The translations under genes were made by a program, and so were the position numbers. A stretch of 64,000 nt of DNA from Bacteroidales bacterium (GTDB lineage: Bacteria; Bacteroidota; Bacteroidia; Bacteroidales; UBA932). This document shows, piece after piece, positions 47,852 through 59,292 of the stretch (position 1 is the first letter of the stretch; every line of letters starts with the position of its first letter). The stretch is from contig JAFZRV010000003.1 in NCBI GenBank assembly GCA_017619655.1, positions 1 through 64,000 of the forward strand, given 5' to 3'. Under the pieces are notes generated by a model that saw only the letters and a program-made list of their open reading frames with translations, had not been told where the DNA came from and ran no database searches.

Positions 47852-48738
47852 TTCCAAAAATCGTAAAAATTAAACCATTGGGTGGGATATTGCCGGACCA
47901 CTCCTTCCAGGCAGGCGGCGAATTCCCGGGCCATTGCCTCGGCGCGCACGCGCGAAGGCAGGGCCGGGTCGATCTTCTCTCCGATCTGCCGGACGAAAAT
48001 GCGGTAGCGCCGCACCGCCTCCTTCATCACGAAAACCGCGACGATGGGAACGGAGCGCTGGGCCGCCAGCATATAGGGCCCGGCCGGGAAAGGGGCGGGT
48101 TCGCCGAAAAAAGGACAGGCGAAGGTCTTCTGGGAGCCGAACACCCGGTCGCCGGGCATGCTCACGATGCCGCCGTCCCGCAGGATCTCGTTGAGCCGGA
48201 ACAGGTGCGACATGTCGTCGGAGACGGGCACCATCTCGACGTTGGTCCGGGCAAACATGGCGGCGCGCTGCTGCATCACCGTCTCGGTCTCGCCGGAATA
48301 CACCAGGGTTCCCATCTTTTTGATCGAACGGAGCATATAGCCCACCAGCTCGAAGTTGCCCGTATGGGAGCCCAGCTGCACGAAGCCCGGCTCCGCTTCC
48401 GACAGGCGGGTGAACACCGGCATCTCTTCGTTGTCCAGCTCGAAAGAGCGGCCCGCATACTGGGCGAAGCGGTCCACTACGACCTGTCCCAGGCGGAATT
48501 CATTGGCATAGACGCTGCAGAACGCATGCAACGGGTTTCTCCCGATCCGTTTGCGGAAAAACCGGTAGGAAGCCAGATAGCCCCGCCGGTCAAAGAGCAT
48601 GAAGAACGGGATGACGGGGACCATGCAGGCGTAGGCCAGCGGGATGGGGATGAAGCGGAAAAGCTTCACCATCGCCCGCTGCATCCACGACGTGCCGACG
48701 GTCGAACCCTGCCAGTCGCTATGGTCGTACTGCGCCAA
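47848..48738 (-). CDS. LpxL/HtrB-family acyltransferase
   Basis: The 296-residue protein has an N-terminal WQG segment (DWQGSTVGTS), a hydrophobic anchor (about residues 25-50) and the LpxL catalytic motif FVQLGSHTGNFELVGYML (His and acidic residue, H-x4-E, about residue 120), followed by VSMPGDRVFGS and FPAGPYMLAAQ. This family transfers acyl chains from ACP to lipid A-type hydroxyls; in aryl polyene clusters a member is thought to join the polyene to its lipid anchor. The start is probably a TTG at 48738, since the conserved WQG stretch precedes the first ATG. Confidence 0.85.
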   Translation of the reverse strand: MAQYDHSDWQGSTVGTSWMQRAMVKLFRFIPIPLAYACMVPVIPFFMLFDRRGYLASYRFFRKRIGRNPLHAFCSVYANEFRLGQVVVDRFAQYAGRSFELDNEEMPVFTRLSEAEPGFVQLGSHTGNFELVGYMLRSIKKMGTLVYSGETETVMQQRAAMFARTNVEMVPVSDDMSHLFRLNEILRDGGIVSMPGDRVFGSQKTFACPFFGEPAPFPAGPYMLAAQRSVPIVAVFVMKEAVRRYRIFVRQIGEKIDPALPSRVRAEAMAREFAACLEGVVRQYPTQWFNFYDFWK

Positions 48739-48744
48739 AGTCTT

Positions 48745-48978
48745 TTAACCGACTCTTTCCGTGATATAGTCTACGAACTGTCCGAAGGTCTTGATGTCCT
48801 TGAACTCCTCGGATTTCATCTTGAAGCCGAATTCGCGTTCCACGAACACCACGGTATCCACGACTTCCAGGCTGTCGATGCCCATGTCTTCTTTCAGGCG
48901 TGCGTCAGGGTTGATTTTCGCCGGATTGATTTCCATTTCATCCACCAGGAAGTTCTTGATTCTTTCTTCTATAGTCAT
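48745..48978 (-). CDS. Acyl carrier protein (ACP-A)
   Basis: The 77-residue protein has EDMGIDSLEVVDTVVF with phosphopantetheine Ser36, normal for a stand-alone carrier. It is the first gene of the minus block, downstream of a TATCTTTG box, and lies six bases before the LpxL-like gene. Confidence 0.93.
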   Translation of the reverse strand: MTIEERIKNFLVDEMEINPAKINPDARLKEDMGIDSLEVVDTVVFVEREFGFKMKSEEFKDIKTFGQFVDYITERVG

Positions 48979-49024
48979 TGCTTAAAGGTTTTAGTTTAGT
49001 ATTATTCCGTTCAGTATAAGGCGA

Positions 49025-49032
49025 CAAAGATA
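49025..49032 (-). promoter_or_regulatory. Promoter -7 box TATCTTTG for the minus cluster block
   Basis: A perfect TAnnTTTG box on the minus strand lies 46 bases before the ACP-A ATG. TTTC at about 20 bp upstream may be its -33 element. Confidence 0.7.
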
Positions 49033-49062
49033 CTCATTATTCTTTTAAATCCGAAAATTGCG

Positions 49063-49070
49063 TATCTTTG
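49063..49070 (+). promoter_or_regulatory. Promoter -7 box TATCTTTG for the KS3 block
   Basis: A perfect TAnnTTTG box on the plus strand lies 28 bases before the KS3 ATG. It is divergent from the ACP-A promoter within one 120-base gap, so both blocks could share a regulator. Confidence 0.75.
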
Positions 49071-49098
49071 CGCGACTAAAACCTTAGATACCGAACAC

Positions 49099-50322
49099 AT
49101 GGACAAACGTGTCGTCATAACTGGAATGGGCATCTGGTCGTGCCTGGGAACCACCTTGGACGAGGTGCGCGATTCCCTGTACACCGGCAAATCCGGCATC
49201 GTCCTCGACCCCGCCCGCAAAGAAATGGGCTTCCGGTCCGGCCTCACCGGCCTCGTGCCCATGCCCGAACTGAAAGGAGAACTCCCCCGCTCGCAGCGGG
49301 TCTATATGCCCGAACCGGCCCAATACGCCTATTGCGCCACCCGTGACGCCCTGCAGCAGGCCCGCATCGATGCGGACTTCCTCGCCGCCAACGAGATCGG
49401 CATCCTTTACGGCAACGACAGCACCGCCGACGCCGTGTACAAGTCGGTCGCGACCATCCACGAGAAAAAAGATACGATGCTCTGCGGCTCGGGTGCCATC
49501 TTCCAGTCGATGAACTCCACCGTGACGATGAACCTGAGCGTGATCTTCAAGCTCAAGGGCATCAACCTCACCGTGTCGGGTGCCTGCGCCAGCGGTTCCC
49601 ACGCCATCGGCCTCGGCGCCCTGCTCATCCGCAACGGCCTGCAGGACATCGTGGTCTGCGGCGGCGCCCAGGAAGTCAACGCAGCCGCCACCGGCTCGTT
49701 CGACGGCATCTCCGCCTTCTCCGTCCGCGAAGACGCGCCGGAGAAAGCCAGCCGTCCCTTCGACCGCGACCGCGACGGCCTCGTCCCGGGCGGCGGTGCC
49801 GCGACGGTCATCCTCGAAAGCTATGAATCGGCCGTGCGCCGCGGCGTACCCATCATCGCCGAGGTGCTGGGCTACGGCTTCTCGAGCAATGGCGAGCACA
49901 TCTCCAACCCCAATGTCGACGGACCCCGCCGGGCGCTGGAACGTTCCATCCGCCAGGCCGGCCTGAACATCGACCAGATCGGCTACATCAACGCACACGC
50001 CACCTCCACGCACGTGGGCGACACCAACGAGGCCAAGGCCATCTACGCCGTCATCGGCGACCACCGCATCCCCGTGACCAGCACCAAGAGCCAGACCGGC
50101 CACGAGATGTGGATGGCAGGCGCCAGCGAGATCGTCTATTCGATCCTGATGATGAAGAACGAATTCATCGGCGCCAACATCAACTTTGAGAACCCGGACG
50201 AAGACTCGGCGAAACTGTTCATCCTTCCCGAGCGCATGTCCTGCCATTTCGATACCTTCCTGTCGAACTCCTTCGGATTCGGCGGCACCAACTCCTCCCT
50301 GGTCATCCGCGACATCCGCTAG
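49099..50322 (+). CDS. Beta-ketoacyl-ACP synthase (KS3, FabF-like)
   Basis: The 407-residue protein is a stand-alone ketosynthase with Cys163 (GACASGSHAIG), His300 (NAHATSTHVGDTNE), Lys330 and His335 (TKSQTGHEMWMAG). The C-terminal SNSFGFGGTNSSLV is typical. It has no pseudo-domain, unlike KS1 and KS2. It opens the third block, one base before the FAD oxidoreductase ATG. Confidence 0.92.
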   Translation: MDKRVVITGMGIWSCLGTTLDEVRDSLYTGKSGIVLDPARKEMGFRSGLTGLVPMPELKGELPRSQRVYMPEPAQYAYCATRDALQQARIDADFLAANEIGILYGNDSTADAVYKSVATIHEKKDTMLCGSGAIFQSMNSTVTMNLSVIFKLKGINLTVSGACASGSHAIGLGALLIRNGLQDIVVCGGAQEVNAAATGSFDGISAFSVREDAPEKASRPFDRDRDGLVPGGGAATVILESYESAVRRGVPIIAEVLGYGFSSNGEHISNPNVDGPRRALERSIRQAGLNIDQIGYINAHATSTHVGDTNEAKAIYAVIGDHRIPVTSTKSQTGHEMWMAGASEIVYSILMMKNEFIGANINFENPDEDSAKLFILPERMSCHFDTFLSNSFGFGGTNSSLVIRDIR

Positions 50323-50323
50323 C

Positions 50324-51370
50324 ATGGCAGCGCGGCAGGTCATCATCATCGGTGCCGGACTGGGCGGCCTGGTGTGCGGCAGGATCCTCTCCCGCCAGGG
50401 CTGCGACGTCACCCTCCTGGAACAGGGCACGCAAGCCGGCGGCGCCCTGCAGACCTTTGTCCGCGACGGCATCCGCTTCGACACCGGCTTCCACTCCGTG
50501 GGCGGCCTGGAGCCCGGCGAGCCGCTCGACCTGATCTTCCGCCAGCTCGACCTGCGCGACCTGCCATGGTTCCCCATGGAACCCGATGAATGCATAGGCT
50601 GCAACGAGCCCTTCCTCCGCCTGTCCACCGGCTGGGAAGAGGAACGCAAGCACGTGCTGAAGCCTTATCAGCATGGCATCTGGCGTCTGAAAGGTGGAGG
50701 CAAGACCCTCGTCGACGCACTGGCGAAAGACCAGCGGGTCCTGCTCCGCAAGAAAGTCACGGCCATCGAAGACCGGAGCGTCTTCTGCGCCGACGGCAGC
50801 AGCTACCGCGGCGACATCGTCATCTCCGACATCCATCCGGCGGTGACCATGCGCCTGGTCCGCGACCACATCCGGCCCTCCTATCTGCAGCGCCTGGACG
50901 TCCTGTCCAACGGCCCCGGCGCCTTTACCGTCTACGCCAAGTTGAAGCCCGGCACGATACGCCACCTGCGGCACAGCATCTTCGTCGACAACGATTTCAT
51001 GATCCATTTCGGCGATGAAGCCATCAACGGCTACGCCCTTTCCCTCGATATCGTCACCTTCGTGGCCGGCACGCCGGCCGAGCGGAAAGCCTTCGCCGAA
51101 GAACTCATCCGGAAAGCCGCCAGGCGGCTGCCGGAACTGCCCGAAGCCATCGAGAAATACTGGACCAGCACCCCGCAGACCTGGGAACGCTACACCGGTA
51201 CGCCCGGCGGCTCCGCCTATGGCATCCGAAAGAACAGCCGCGCCGACTTCCTGGCGCCGCAGACCCCCCTGCCCTGGCTCTACCTGACCGGACAGAACCT
51301 GGGCCTGCACGGCATCCTGGGAACCTCGGTTTCGGCCCTCAATACCTGTAATTCCATCTCCCTCCTATGA
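50324..51370 (+). CDS. FAD-dependent oxidoreductase (phytoene desaturase-like, short)
   Basis: The 348-residue protein has the N-terminal Rossmann motif VIIIGAGLGGLVCGRIL (GxGxxG) and LLEQGTQAGGALQTF, and the C-terminal TGQNLGLHGILGTSVSA, like carotenoid-desaturase relatives, but it is about 130-150 residues shorter than phytoene desaturases. It may oxidise or desaturate the acyl chain or aromatic head. The start at 50324 is one base after the KS3 stop. It overlaps the ketoreductase as ATGA, so KS3, this and the ketoreductase form one unit. Confidence 0.82.
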   Translation: MAARQVIIIGAGLGGLVCGRILSRQGCDVTLLEQGTQAGGALQTFVRDGIRFDTGFHSVGGLEPGEPLDLIFRQLDLRDLPWFPMEPDECIGCNEPFLRLSTGWEEERKHVLKPYQHGIWRLKGGGKTLVDALAKDQRVLLRKKVTAIEDRSVFCADGSSYRGDIVISDIHPAVTMRLVRDHIRPSYLQRLDVLSNGPGAFTVYAKLKPGTIRHLRHSIFVDNDFMIHFGDEAINGYALSLDIVTFVAGTPAERKAFAEELIRKAARRLPELPEAIEKYWTSTPQTWERYTGTPGGSAYGIRKNSRADFLAPQTPLPWLYLTGQNLGLHGILGTSVSALNTCNSISLL

Positions 51371-52092
51371 ACTACGCACTCGTTACCGGCGGCAGCCGGG
51401 GCATCGGCCGCGCGGCCTGCATCCGTCTCGCAGCACAGGGCTTCGCCATCCTGATCAACTATGTGTCCAACGAACAGAAGGCCCGCGAAACCGCGGAGCT
51501 GGTCGAACAGGCCGGCGGACAGGCCACGCTCCTGAAGTTCGACGTGGCCGACGCCGATGAAACGAACACCGTGCTCGGCGGCTGGATGCAGTCGCATCCC
51601 GACGATTTCATCGAAGTGCTGGTCAACAATGCGGGCATCCGCCGCGACGGCCTGCTCATCTGGACCGAGCCGGAAGACTGGCACCGCGTGCTCGACACGA
51701 CCCTCAACGGCTTCTACAACGTAACCCGTCCCCTGCTGCAGCCCATGCTGCTGAAGAAACGCGGCCGCATCATCAACGTGGCTTCGCTGACGGGCCTGAA
51801 AGGCATGCCCGGCCAGACGAACTACGCCGCCGCCAAAGGCGGCCTGATCGCCGCCACGAAGTCGCTCGCACAGGAAGTCGGCCGCAAGAAAGTGACGGTC
51901 AACGCCATCGCGCCCGGTTTTGTCAAAACGGACATGGTGGACGGCCTCGACGAGGCGACCCTCAAGAAAGACATTCCGCTGCAGCGCTTCGGCGAACCGG
52001 AAGAAGTGGCCGCCCTCATCGGCTTCCTCGCTTCTCCCGAAGCCGCCTACATCACCGGCGAATGCATCTCCATCAACGGAGGACTCTATTAA
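51367..52092 (+). CDS. 3-oxoacyl-ACP reductase (FabG-like ketoreductase)
   Basis: The 241-residue protein is a short-chain dehydrogenase with the NADP motif GGSRGIGRAACIRLA, VNNAGIRRDGL, Ser in VASLTGL and the catalytic YAAAKGG (Tyr-x3-Lys), plus the C-terminal YITGECISINGG. It would reduce the 3-ketoacyl-ACP made by the ketosynthases before dehydration. It is the last gene of the KS3 block. Confidence 0.93.
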   Translation: MNYALVTGGSRGIGRAACIRLAAQGFAILINYVSNEQKARETAELVEQAGGQATLLKFDVADADETNTVLGGWMQSHPDDFIEVLVNNAGIRRDGLLIWTEPEDWHRVLDTTLNGFYNVTRPLLQPMLLKKRGRIINVASLTGLKGMPGQTNYAAAKGGLIAATKSLAQEVGRKKVTVNAIAPGFVKTDMVDGLDEATLKKDIPLQRFGEPEEVAALIGFLASPEAAYITGECISINGGLY

Positions 52093-52095
52093 TAA

Positions 52096-52151
52096 GTCCG
52101 CATCAGCGGACCGCCGGAGGCCGGGAGGCGCGGGGGTTGGGGCAGCGCCCC
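52096..52151 (+). terminator. Hairpins after the ketoreductase gene
   Basis: GTCCGC/GCGGAC (52096-52101 and 52106-52111) and GGGGC/GCCCC (52139-52143 and 52147-52151) are two small GC-rich hairpins in the convergent gap between the ketoreductase and nucleoside kinase genes. No clear T-tract follows, so termination strength is uncertain. Confidence 0.4.
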
Positions 52152-52154
52152 AGT

Positions 52155-53128
52155 TTAGTAATGGAAACTTGAGCCGCCGATGAACTCCCGGATGATGGAG
52201 GTCGGCGGAATGTGCCGGACATCGGCCGGCGTCATGGCGATGACGCCGCGGATCAGTCCGAGCAGCCGGTGTGCCTCCGCATAGGCGGACGATGACTTCG
52301 GAATCACCTGCAGCAGCGGCTCGGCATAGCACTTCAGCATCGGAATCTCATAGAGCAGGCCCGAGTTGAACTCGGCGTCCGCCAGCCTCTTGAAAGGCTG
52401 GATGTATTTCTCTTCGCCGGAACGGACGCTCGGCCAGCGCAGGATGGTCTCCTCGGCCGTCATGCCGCGGAACTGGTTGTCGCGCACCATGCGGCGGAGC
52501 AGGCGGTAGTCCGCCGCCGACATCCGCGTCTTCTCATCGATGGAGATCGGCGTCAGCACGGAGACATAGAGCTGGAACTTCTCCTCCTCGGGAATCTGCG
52601 GCGTGAGCGCCGGATTCAGGCCGTGGATGCCTTCCATGATCAGCACGTCGTTCTCGGTCAGTTGCAGGAACTGCCCGATGAACTTGCGGGAGCCCGAGGC
52701 GAAGTCGTATTTCGGGATCTCCACCCGCTTGCCGTCCAGCAGCTCCTCCAGCTGCAGGTTGAGGAAGGGCACGTCGAGCGCCTCCAGGCATTCGAAATCG
52801 TAGTCGCCGTTCTCGTCGCGCGGCGTGTCGACGCGGTTGCGGAAATAGTCGTCCAGCGAGATGATGATGGGGTTCAGCCCGTTGACGCGCATGTGCATGG
52901 CCAGGCGCTTCGAAGACGTGGTCTTGCCGCTGCTCGACGGTCCGGCGATCAGCACGAGCTTCACGCCCGGCCGCGCTGCGATCTCATTGGCGATCTCCGC
53001 GTAGCGGTGGTCGTGGAGCGTCTCCGACAGGTTGACCACGTAACGGATCTTGCCGCCGGCAGATGCCTCGTTGAGGGTACTAACGTTGTTTTCGCGGAAC
53101 AGGTTCCGCCACATCGACATTTCTTTGA

Positions 53129-53132
<4 letters not shown>
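52155..53132 (-). CDS. Short uridine/nucleoside kinase-like protein
   Basis: The 325-residue protein has the P-loop LVLIAGPSSSGKTTSSKRLA, PIIISLDDYFRNR, VLIMEGIHGLNPALTPQIPE and a C-terminal PPTSIIREFIGGSSFHY. These are features of the Bacteroidota nucleoside-kinase (Udk-related) proteins that normally have about 550 residues with an N-terminal TGS/threonyl-tRNA-synthetase-like region. That N-terminal region is missing here. Its ATG overlaps the uvrA stop as ATGA, so it is coupled to uvrA. Substrate is likely a nucleoside but is not shown. Confidence 0.85.
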
Positions 53133-55948
<2,816 letters not shown>

Positions 55949-55949
55949 G

Positions 55950-56591
55950 CTAAGCGTCGTGCAGGAAAGGATTGGTCGACCGTTCATAGCCGACGGAACT
56001 GGCGGGCCCGTGGCCGGGCAGGACCATCACGTCGCCGTCGAGCGGCAGGATCTTGCGGTCGATGCTTTCCATCAGCTGGTCGTAATCGCCGCCGTCATGG
56101 TCGGTGCGGCCGATGCTGCCGGCGAACAAGGTGTCGCCGGTAAAGAGGACAGCGTCTTTTTCGCTGTAATAACAGACGCCGCCGCGGGTGTGGCCAGGCG
56201 TGGCCAGCACGGTCAGCTCCGTATGGCCGAAGGTCACCGCATCCCCGTCCGCCACGTCATGGAACAGGCCGGTGAAGGGACGGAAATCAAGCCCCAGCTG
56301 TACGCACCAGGCACCCGATTGCGCCAGCAGCGCGTGGTCGGCGGGATGCAGCCAGGCATCCAGCGCCCAGGTCCGGGACACGGCCTCCAGGCCGAGTATA
56401 TGGTCGAAATGACCATGCGTCAGCAGGATCTTCACCGGCTTGAGCTGGCGGGACGACACGAAGTCCTTGAGGCGTTCCAGTTCGTAATCGGTGTAATTGC
56501 CCGGGTCCACGATCACGCATTCCCGGGTCTCGTCCCAGGCGATATAACAGCATTCGCGGAGCGGGTTGAAGTAGAAAGTCTTGATCTCCAT
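55950..56591 (-). CDS. Metallo-beta-lactamase-fold hydrolase (glyoxalase II-like)
   Basis: The 213-residue protein has the metal motif [12 protein letters not shown] (HxHxDH), then [29 protein letters not shown] and [10 protein letters not shown], the usual set of this group of thioester hydrolases. It probably hydrolyses S-lactoylglutathione-like or other thioesters; no more can be told. The start at 56591 (MEIKTF) is preferred over 56609, since a TATTTTTG promoter box lies at 56611-56618 and the longer start would begin one base after it. It is one base from uvrA. Confidence 0.9.
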   Translation of the reverse strand: MEIKTFYFNPLRECCYIAWDETRECVIVDPGNYTDYELERLKDFVSSRQLKPVKILLTHGHFDHILGLEAVSRTWALDAWLHPADHALLAQSGAWCVQLGLDFRPFTGLFHDVADGDAVTFGHTELTVLATPGHTRGGVCYYSEKDAVLFTGDTLFAGSIGRTDHDGGDYDQLMESIDRKILPLDGDVMVLPGHGPASSVGYERSTNPFLHDA

Positions 56592-56610
56592 ATTTTTTCC
56601 TTCGAACATA

Positions 56611-56618
56611 CAAAAATA
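56611..56618 (-). promoter_or_regulatory. Promoter -7 box TATTTTTG for the MBL-uvrA-kinase operon
   Basis: A TAnnTTTG match on the minus strand lies 19 bases before the ATG at 56591 and fixes that start. Confidence 0.6.
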
Positions 56619-56631
56619 CGAAAAGAAGTTG

Positions 56632-56639
56632 TAATTTTG
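56632..56639 (+). promoter_or_regulatory. Promoter -7 box TAATTTTG for the deoxynucleoside kinase
   Basis: A TAnnTTTG match on the plus strand lies 27 bases before the ATG at 56667, divergent from the MBL promoter. Confidence 0.6.
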
Positions 56640-56666
56640 TAAGGAAACCCGAAACGCACAGAGATT

Positions 56667-57281
56667 ATGCATATCGCGATTGCAGGCAACATCGGCAGCG
56701 GCAAGACCACCCTCACCCGGATGCTGGCCAGCCATTTCCACTGGACCCCGAAATTCGAATCCGTGGAGTTCAATCCATATCTTGCTGACTTCTACAACGA
56801 TATGGAGCGCTGGTCGTTCAATATCCAGATCTACTTCCTCAACAAGCGTTTCCTCGACGTGGTGGAGATCAACAAGCACGAGGAAGTCATCGTTCAGGAC
56901 CGCAGCATCTACGAGGATGCCTGCATCTTCGCCCCCAACCTGCACAACATGGGCCTGATGTCGACCCGCGACTACGAGAACTACGCCTCGCTCTTCTCGC
57001 TGATGGTGTCGCTGGTCAAGGCGCCCGACCTGCTGATTTATCTGCGCAGTTCCATTCCCCACCTGGTGGGCAACATCCAGAAGCGCGGCCGCGAATACGA
57101 GAGCAGCATCCGCCTCGACTACCTCAAGGGCCTCAACGCCCTCTACGAAGACTGGGTCGAGCACTACAAGGACGGCAAACTGCTCATCCTCGACGTCGAC
57201 AAGCTCAACTTCGAAGAAAGACCGGAAGATTTCAGCACGATCTGCGACCGCATCGAGGCGCAGCTGAACGGCCTGTTCTAA
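56667..57281 (+). CDS. Deoxynucleoside kinase (deoxyadenosine/deoxyguanosine kinase-like)
   Basis: The 204-residue protein has the P-loop IAGNIGSGKTTLTRML at the N-terminus, the DRS motif VQDRSIYEDACIFA (about residue 75) and the LID-like RGREYESSIRLDYL. These are the features of the dNK/dGK family that phosphorylates deoxynucleosides in salvage. It has its own promoter and overlaps the convergent PfkB gene end by four bases. Confidence 0.92.
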   Translation: MHIAIAGNIGSGKTTLTRMLASHFHWTPKFESVEFNPYLADFYNDMERWSFNIQIYFLNKRFLDVVEINKHEEVIVQDRSIYEDACIFAPNLHNMGLMSTRDYENYASLFSLMVSLVKAPDLLIYLRSSIPHLVGNIQKRGREYESSIRLDYLKGLNALYEDWVEHYKDGKLLILDVDKLNFEERPEDFSTICDRIEAQLNGLF

Positions 57282-58270
57282 AAATTGATACCCATGAGTT
57301 CCCGGATCTCCTGCTTGGCGACGCGCCAGCGGGGGATGTCGATCTTCGTGCCGATAACCTCGACCACCTTGGCGGCCAGGGCAGAGCCCACTTCACCGCA
57401 GGTCTTGAGCGGCATGCCGTTGGCATGCGCGAAGAGGAAGCCGGCCGCATAGGTGTCGCCGGCGCCGGTGGCGTCCACGGCTTCGCCCGGCCAGGGATCG
57501 ACGAAGTGGAACTCGTCGCCGTGCTGGATCATCGAACCGTCCTTGCCGATCTTCACCACCGCGATGTCGGCCATTTCCGACATGGCCTGCAGCGCCTCGC
57601 GCGGCGGACGATGCACGAAGGCCGCCGCCTCCGTCTCGTTGGCGAAGACGATGTCGACGTAGTTCTTCACGATGTCCTGCAGGAACACGTTGTTCGATTC
57701 CACCACGTTGTAGGAAGCCATGTCGAGCGAGATGATCATGCCGCGCTCCTTGCCCATCTCCACGGCCCGGCGTACCAGGTACTGGTTCTGCACCAGGTAA
57801 CCCTCGATGTGCAGGTAGTCGTAACCCTCGAAATACTCCGGCTTCAGGTCGTCGGGCTCCAGCTGCAGCGCCGCGCCCAGGTAGGTGGCGAAGGTGCGGT
57901 CGGCGTTGGGCGCCGTGATGAAGACCATGGCGCGGCCCGAGGCCACCGTACCCACCAGCAGGTTCGACTTGATGCCGTTCTGGAGCTGGGACTGGCGGAA
58001 AAGCGAGCCGAGCTCGTCGTCGCCCACCTTGCCGATGTAGCCCGAAGGCATGCCGAGTATGGCGGTCGCCGACACGGTGTTGGCGGCCGAGCCGCCGGCC
58101 ACGTACTGCACGCCGATTTCCTTGAGATCAGTCCAGATGGTGTTGCCCGTCTTGGCGTCCACGTGCTGCATGCTGCCCAGCGGCAGGTTGTATTTCTTGA
58201 GGAGGGTGTCGTCGGGAAGGACGGCCAGGATGTCGGTCAAGGCGTTTCCGATGCCGAGGATTGCTTTCAT
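57278..58270 (-). CDS. PfkB-family carbohydrate/nucleoside kinase (adenosine kinase-like)
   Basis: The 330-residue protein has the ribokinase fold with GNALTDILAVLPDD at the N-terminus, VAGGSAANTVSATAILG (about residue 57) and the C-terminal PfkB signature VDATGAGDTYAAGFLFA with its catalytic Asp. Bacterial adenosine kinase-like members share this layout; sugar substrates are also possible. Its ATG overlaps the flippase-like stop as ATGA and it ends the right-hand minus run. Confidence 0.9.
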   Translation of the reverse strand: MKAILGIGNALTDILAVLPDDTLLKKYNLPLGSMQHVDAKTGNTIWTDLKEIGVQYVAGGSAANTVSATAILGMPSGYIGKVGDDELGSLFRQSQLQNGIKSNLLVGTVASGRAMVFITAPNADRTFATYLGAALQLEPDDLKPEYFEGYDYLHIEGYLVQNQYLVRRAVEMGKERGMIISLDMASYNVVESNNVFLQDIVKNYVDIVFANETEAAAFVHRPPREALQAMSEMADIAVVKIGKDGSMIQHGDEFHFVDPWPGEAVDATGAGDTYAAGFLFAHANGMPLKTCGEVGSALAAKVVEVIGTKIDIPRWRVAKQEIRELMGINF

Positions 58271-59289
58271 TGGAGGGTGTTTTCTTTCTTCATTTGTCTA
58301 CGATATATGGCCCAGCTGACGAGCGAGACAAGGCCGCAGAGAAGCATCTGCACGATCTGCGTTTCGTGCGAGACCGTGGCGAAGAGCAGGCCGGTCTGGC
58401 GGTCGACGCCATAGACCGGCATGAGGGTCATCGCGACGATGAAATGATAGGCGCCGAAGCCGCCCTGCACCGGAACGATCCAGCCGAGCGAGCCCACCAC
58501 CATCAGGAAGAGGGCGTCCCAGCCGTCCAGCGCATCGAAGGCAGGCAGGGCCCGCATCGTCCAGAGGCTGCAGAGCCAGTAGCCGATCCAGATGATCAGC
58601 GTATAGGCGAAGAAGCCCCATTTGTTCTGCATGCGGAACGCGGCCGTGATGCCTTCGCCCAGGCCGCGGAAGAACTTCAGGAAGGCGGCGCCCACCTTGC
58701 TCCGGCCGATCGGCTCCCGGAAGGCCCGGACCAGATACACCAGGCCCACGATGACGGCGATGGCGATCAGCACGATCCAGAACCAGCCCAGGTGCATGGA
58801 GCTGGCCGCCGGGCGGAACATCTTCTCCACGATGAAATCGCGGAAACGGCCGAAAAAGAGCAGCGGCACGCCCGCCAGGAACATGCAGAGCATATCCCAG
58901 GTCCGCTCGATCACCACGGTGCCGAGCGCTCCCTGGAAAGTCGTCTTGCGCGTCTCCCCCATCAAGCCGCAGCGCACCACCTCGCCCGAGCGCGGGAAGG
59001 CGATGTTGGAGAGGTAGCAGATGGCGTAGGCATCGTAGGTCTCGCGCTGCGTGATGGGCTTCGTCCCTTCGTTGCGGATGGGCTGCAGCATGATGCGCCA
59101 GCGGTTGCCCCGGAGCCAGGTGATGATCCACTGCACGGCGATGATGGCCACGACCCAACCCCAGCGGCACTGCTTCATGTCGGCCAGGAAGGCGTTCCAG
59201 TCCATGCCGCGGAACGAGAAAAAGAGAAGCACTGCCACCAGGACGAGCAGCAGTGCATATTTCAGGGCTTTCTTCAGCTTTTCGCTCAT
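58267..59289 (-). CDS. Flippase-like membrane protein (UPF0104/LPG synthase TM family)
   Basis: The 340-residue protein has about eight membrane helices and the family pattern: N-terminal LLVLVAVLLFFSFRGMDW, AYAICYLSNIAFPRSGEVVRC, GTVVIERTWDMLCMFL and a later GFFAYTLIIWIGYWL. The family includes the flippase part of MprF and other lipid-translocating proteins of unknown cargo. It sits between a sugar nucleotidyltransferase (three bases) and the PfkB kinase (ATGA overlap). Confidence 0.88.
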   Translation of the reverse strand: MSEKLKKALKYALLLVLVAVLLFFSFRGMDWNAFLADMKQCRWGWVVAIIAVQWIITWLRGNRWRIMLQPIRNEGTKPITQRETYDAYAICYLSNIAFPRSGEVVRCGLMGETRKTTFQGALGTVVIERTWDMLCMFLAGVPLLFFGRFRDFIVEKMFRPAASSMHLGWFWIVLIAIAVIVGLVYLVRAFREPIGRSKVGAAFLKFFRGLGEGITAAFRMQNKWGFFAYTLIIWIGYWLCSLWTMRALPAFDALDGWDALFLMVVGSLGWIVPVQGGFGAYHFIVAMTLMPVYGVDRQTGLLFATVSHETQIVQMLLCGLVSLVSWAIYRRQMKKENTLQ

Positions 59290-59292
59290 GGC

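Noticed and set aside
34858-52092. The cluster as recently acquired DNA
   Set aside because: Base composition, promoter boxes and codon use look like the flanks and no integrase, tRNA or repeat marks its ends.
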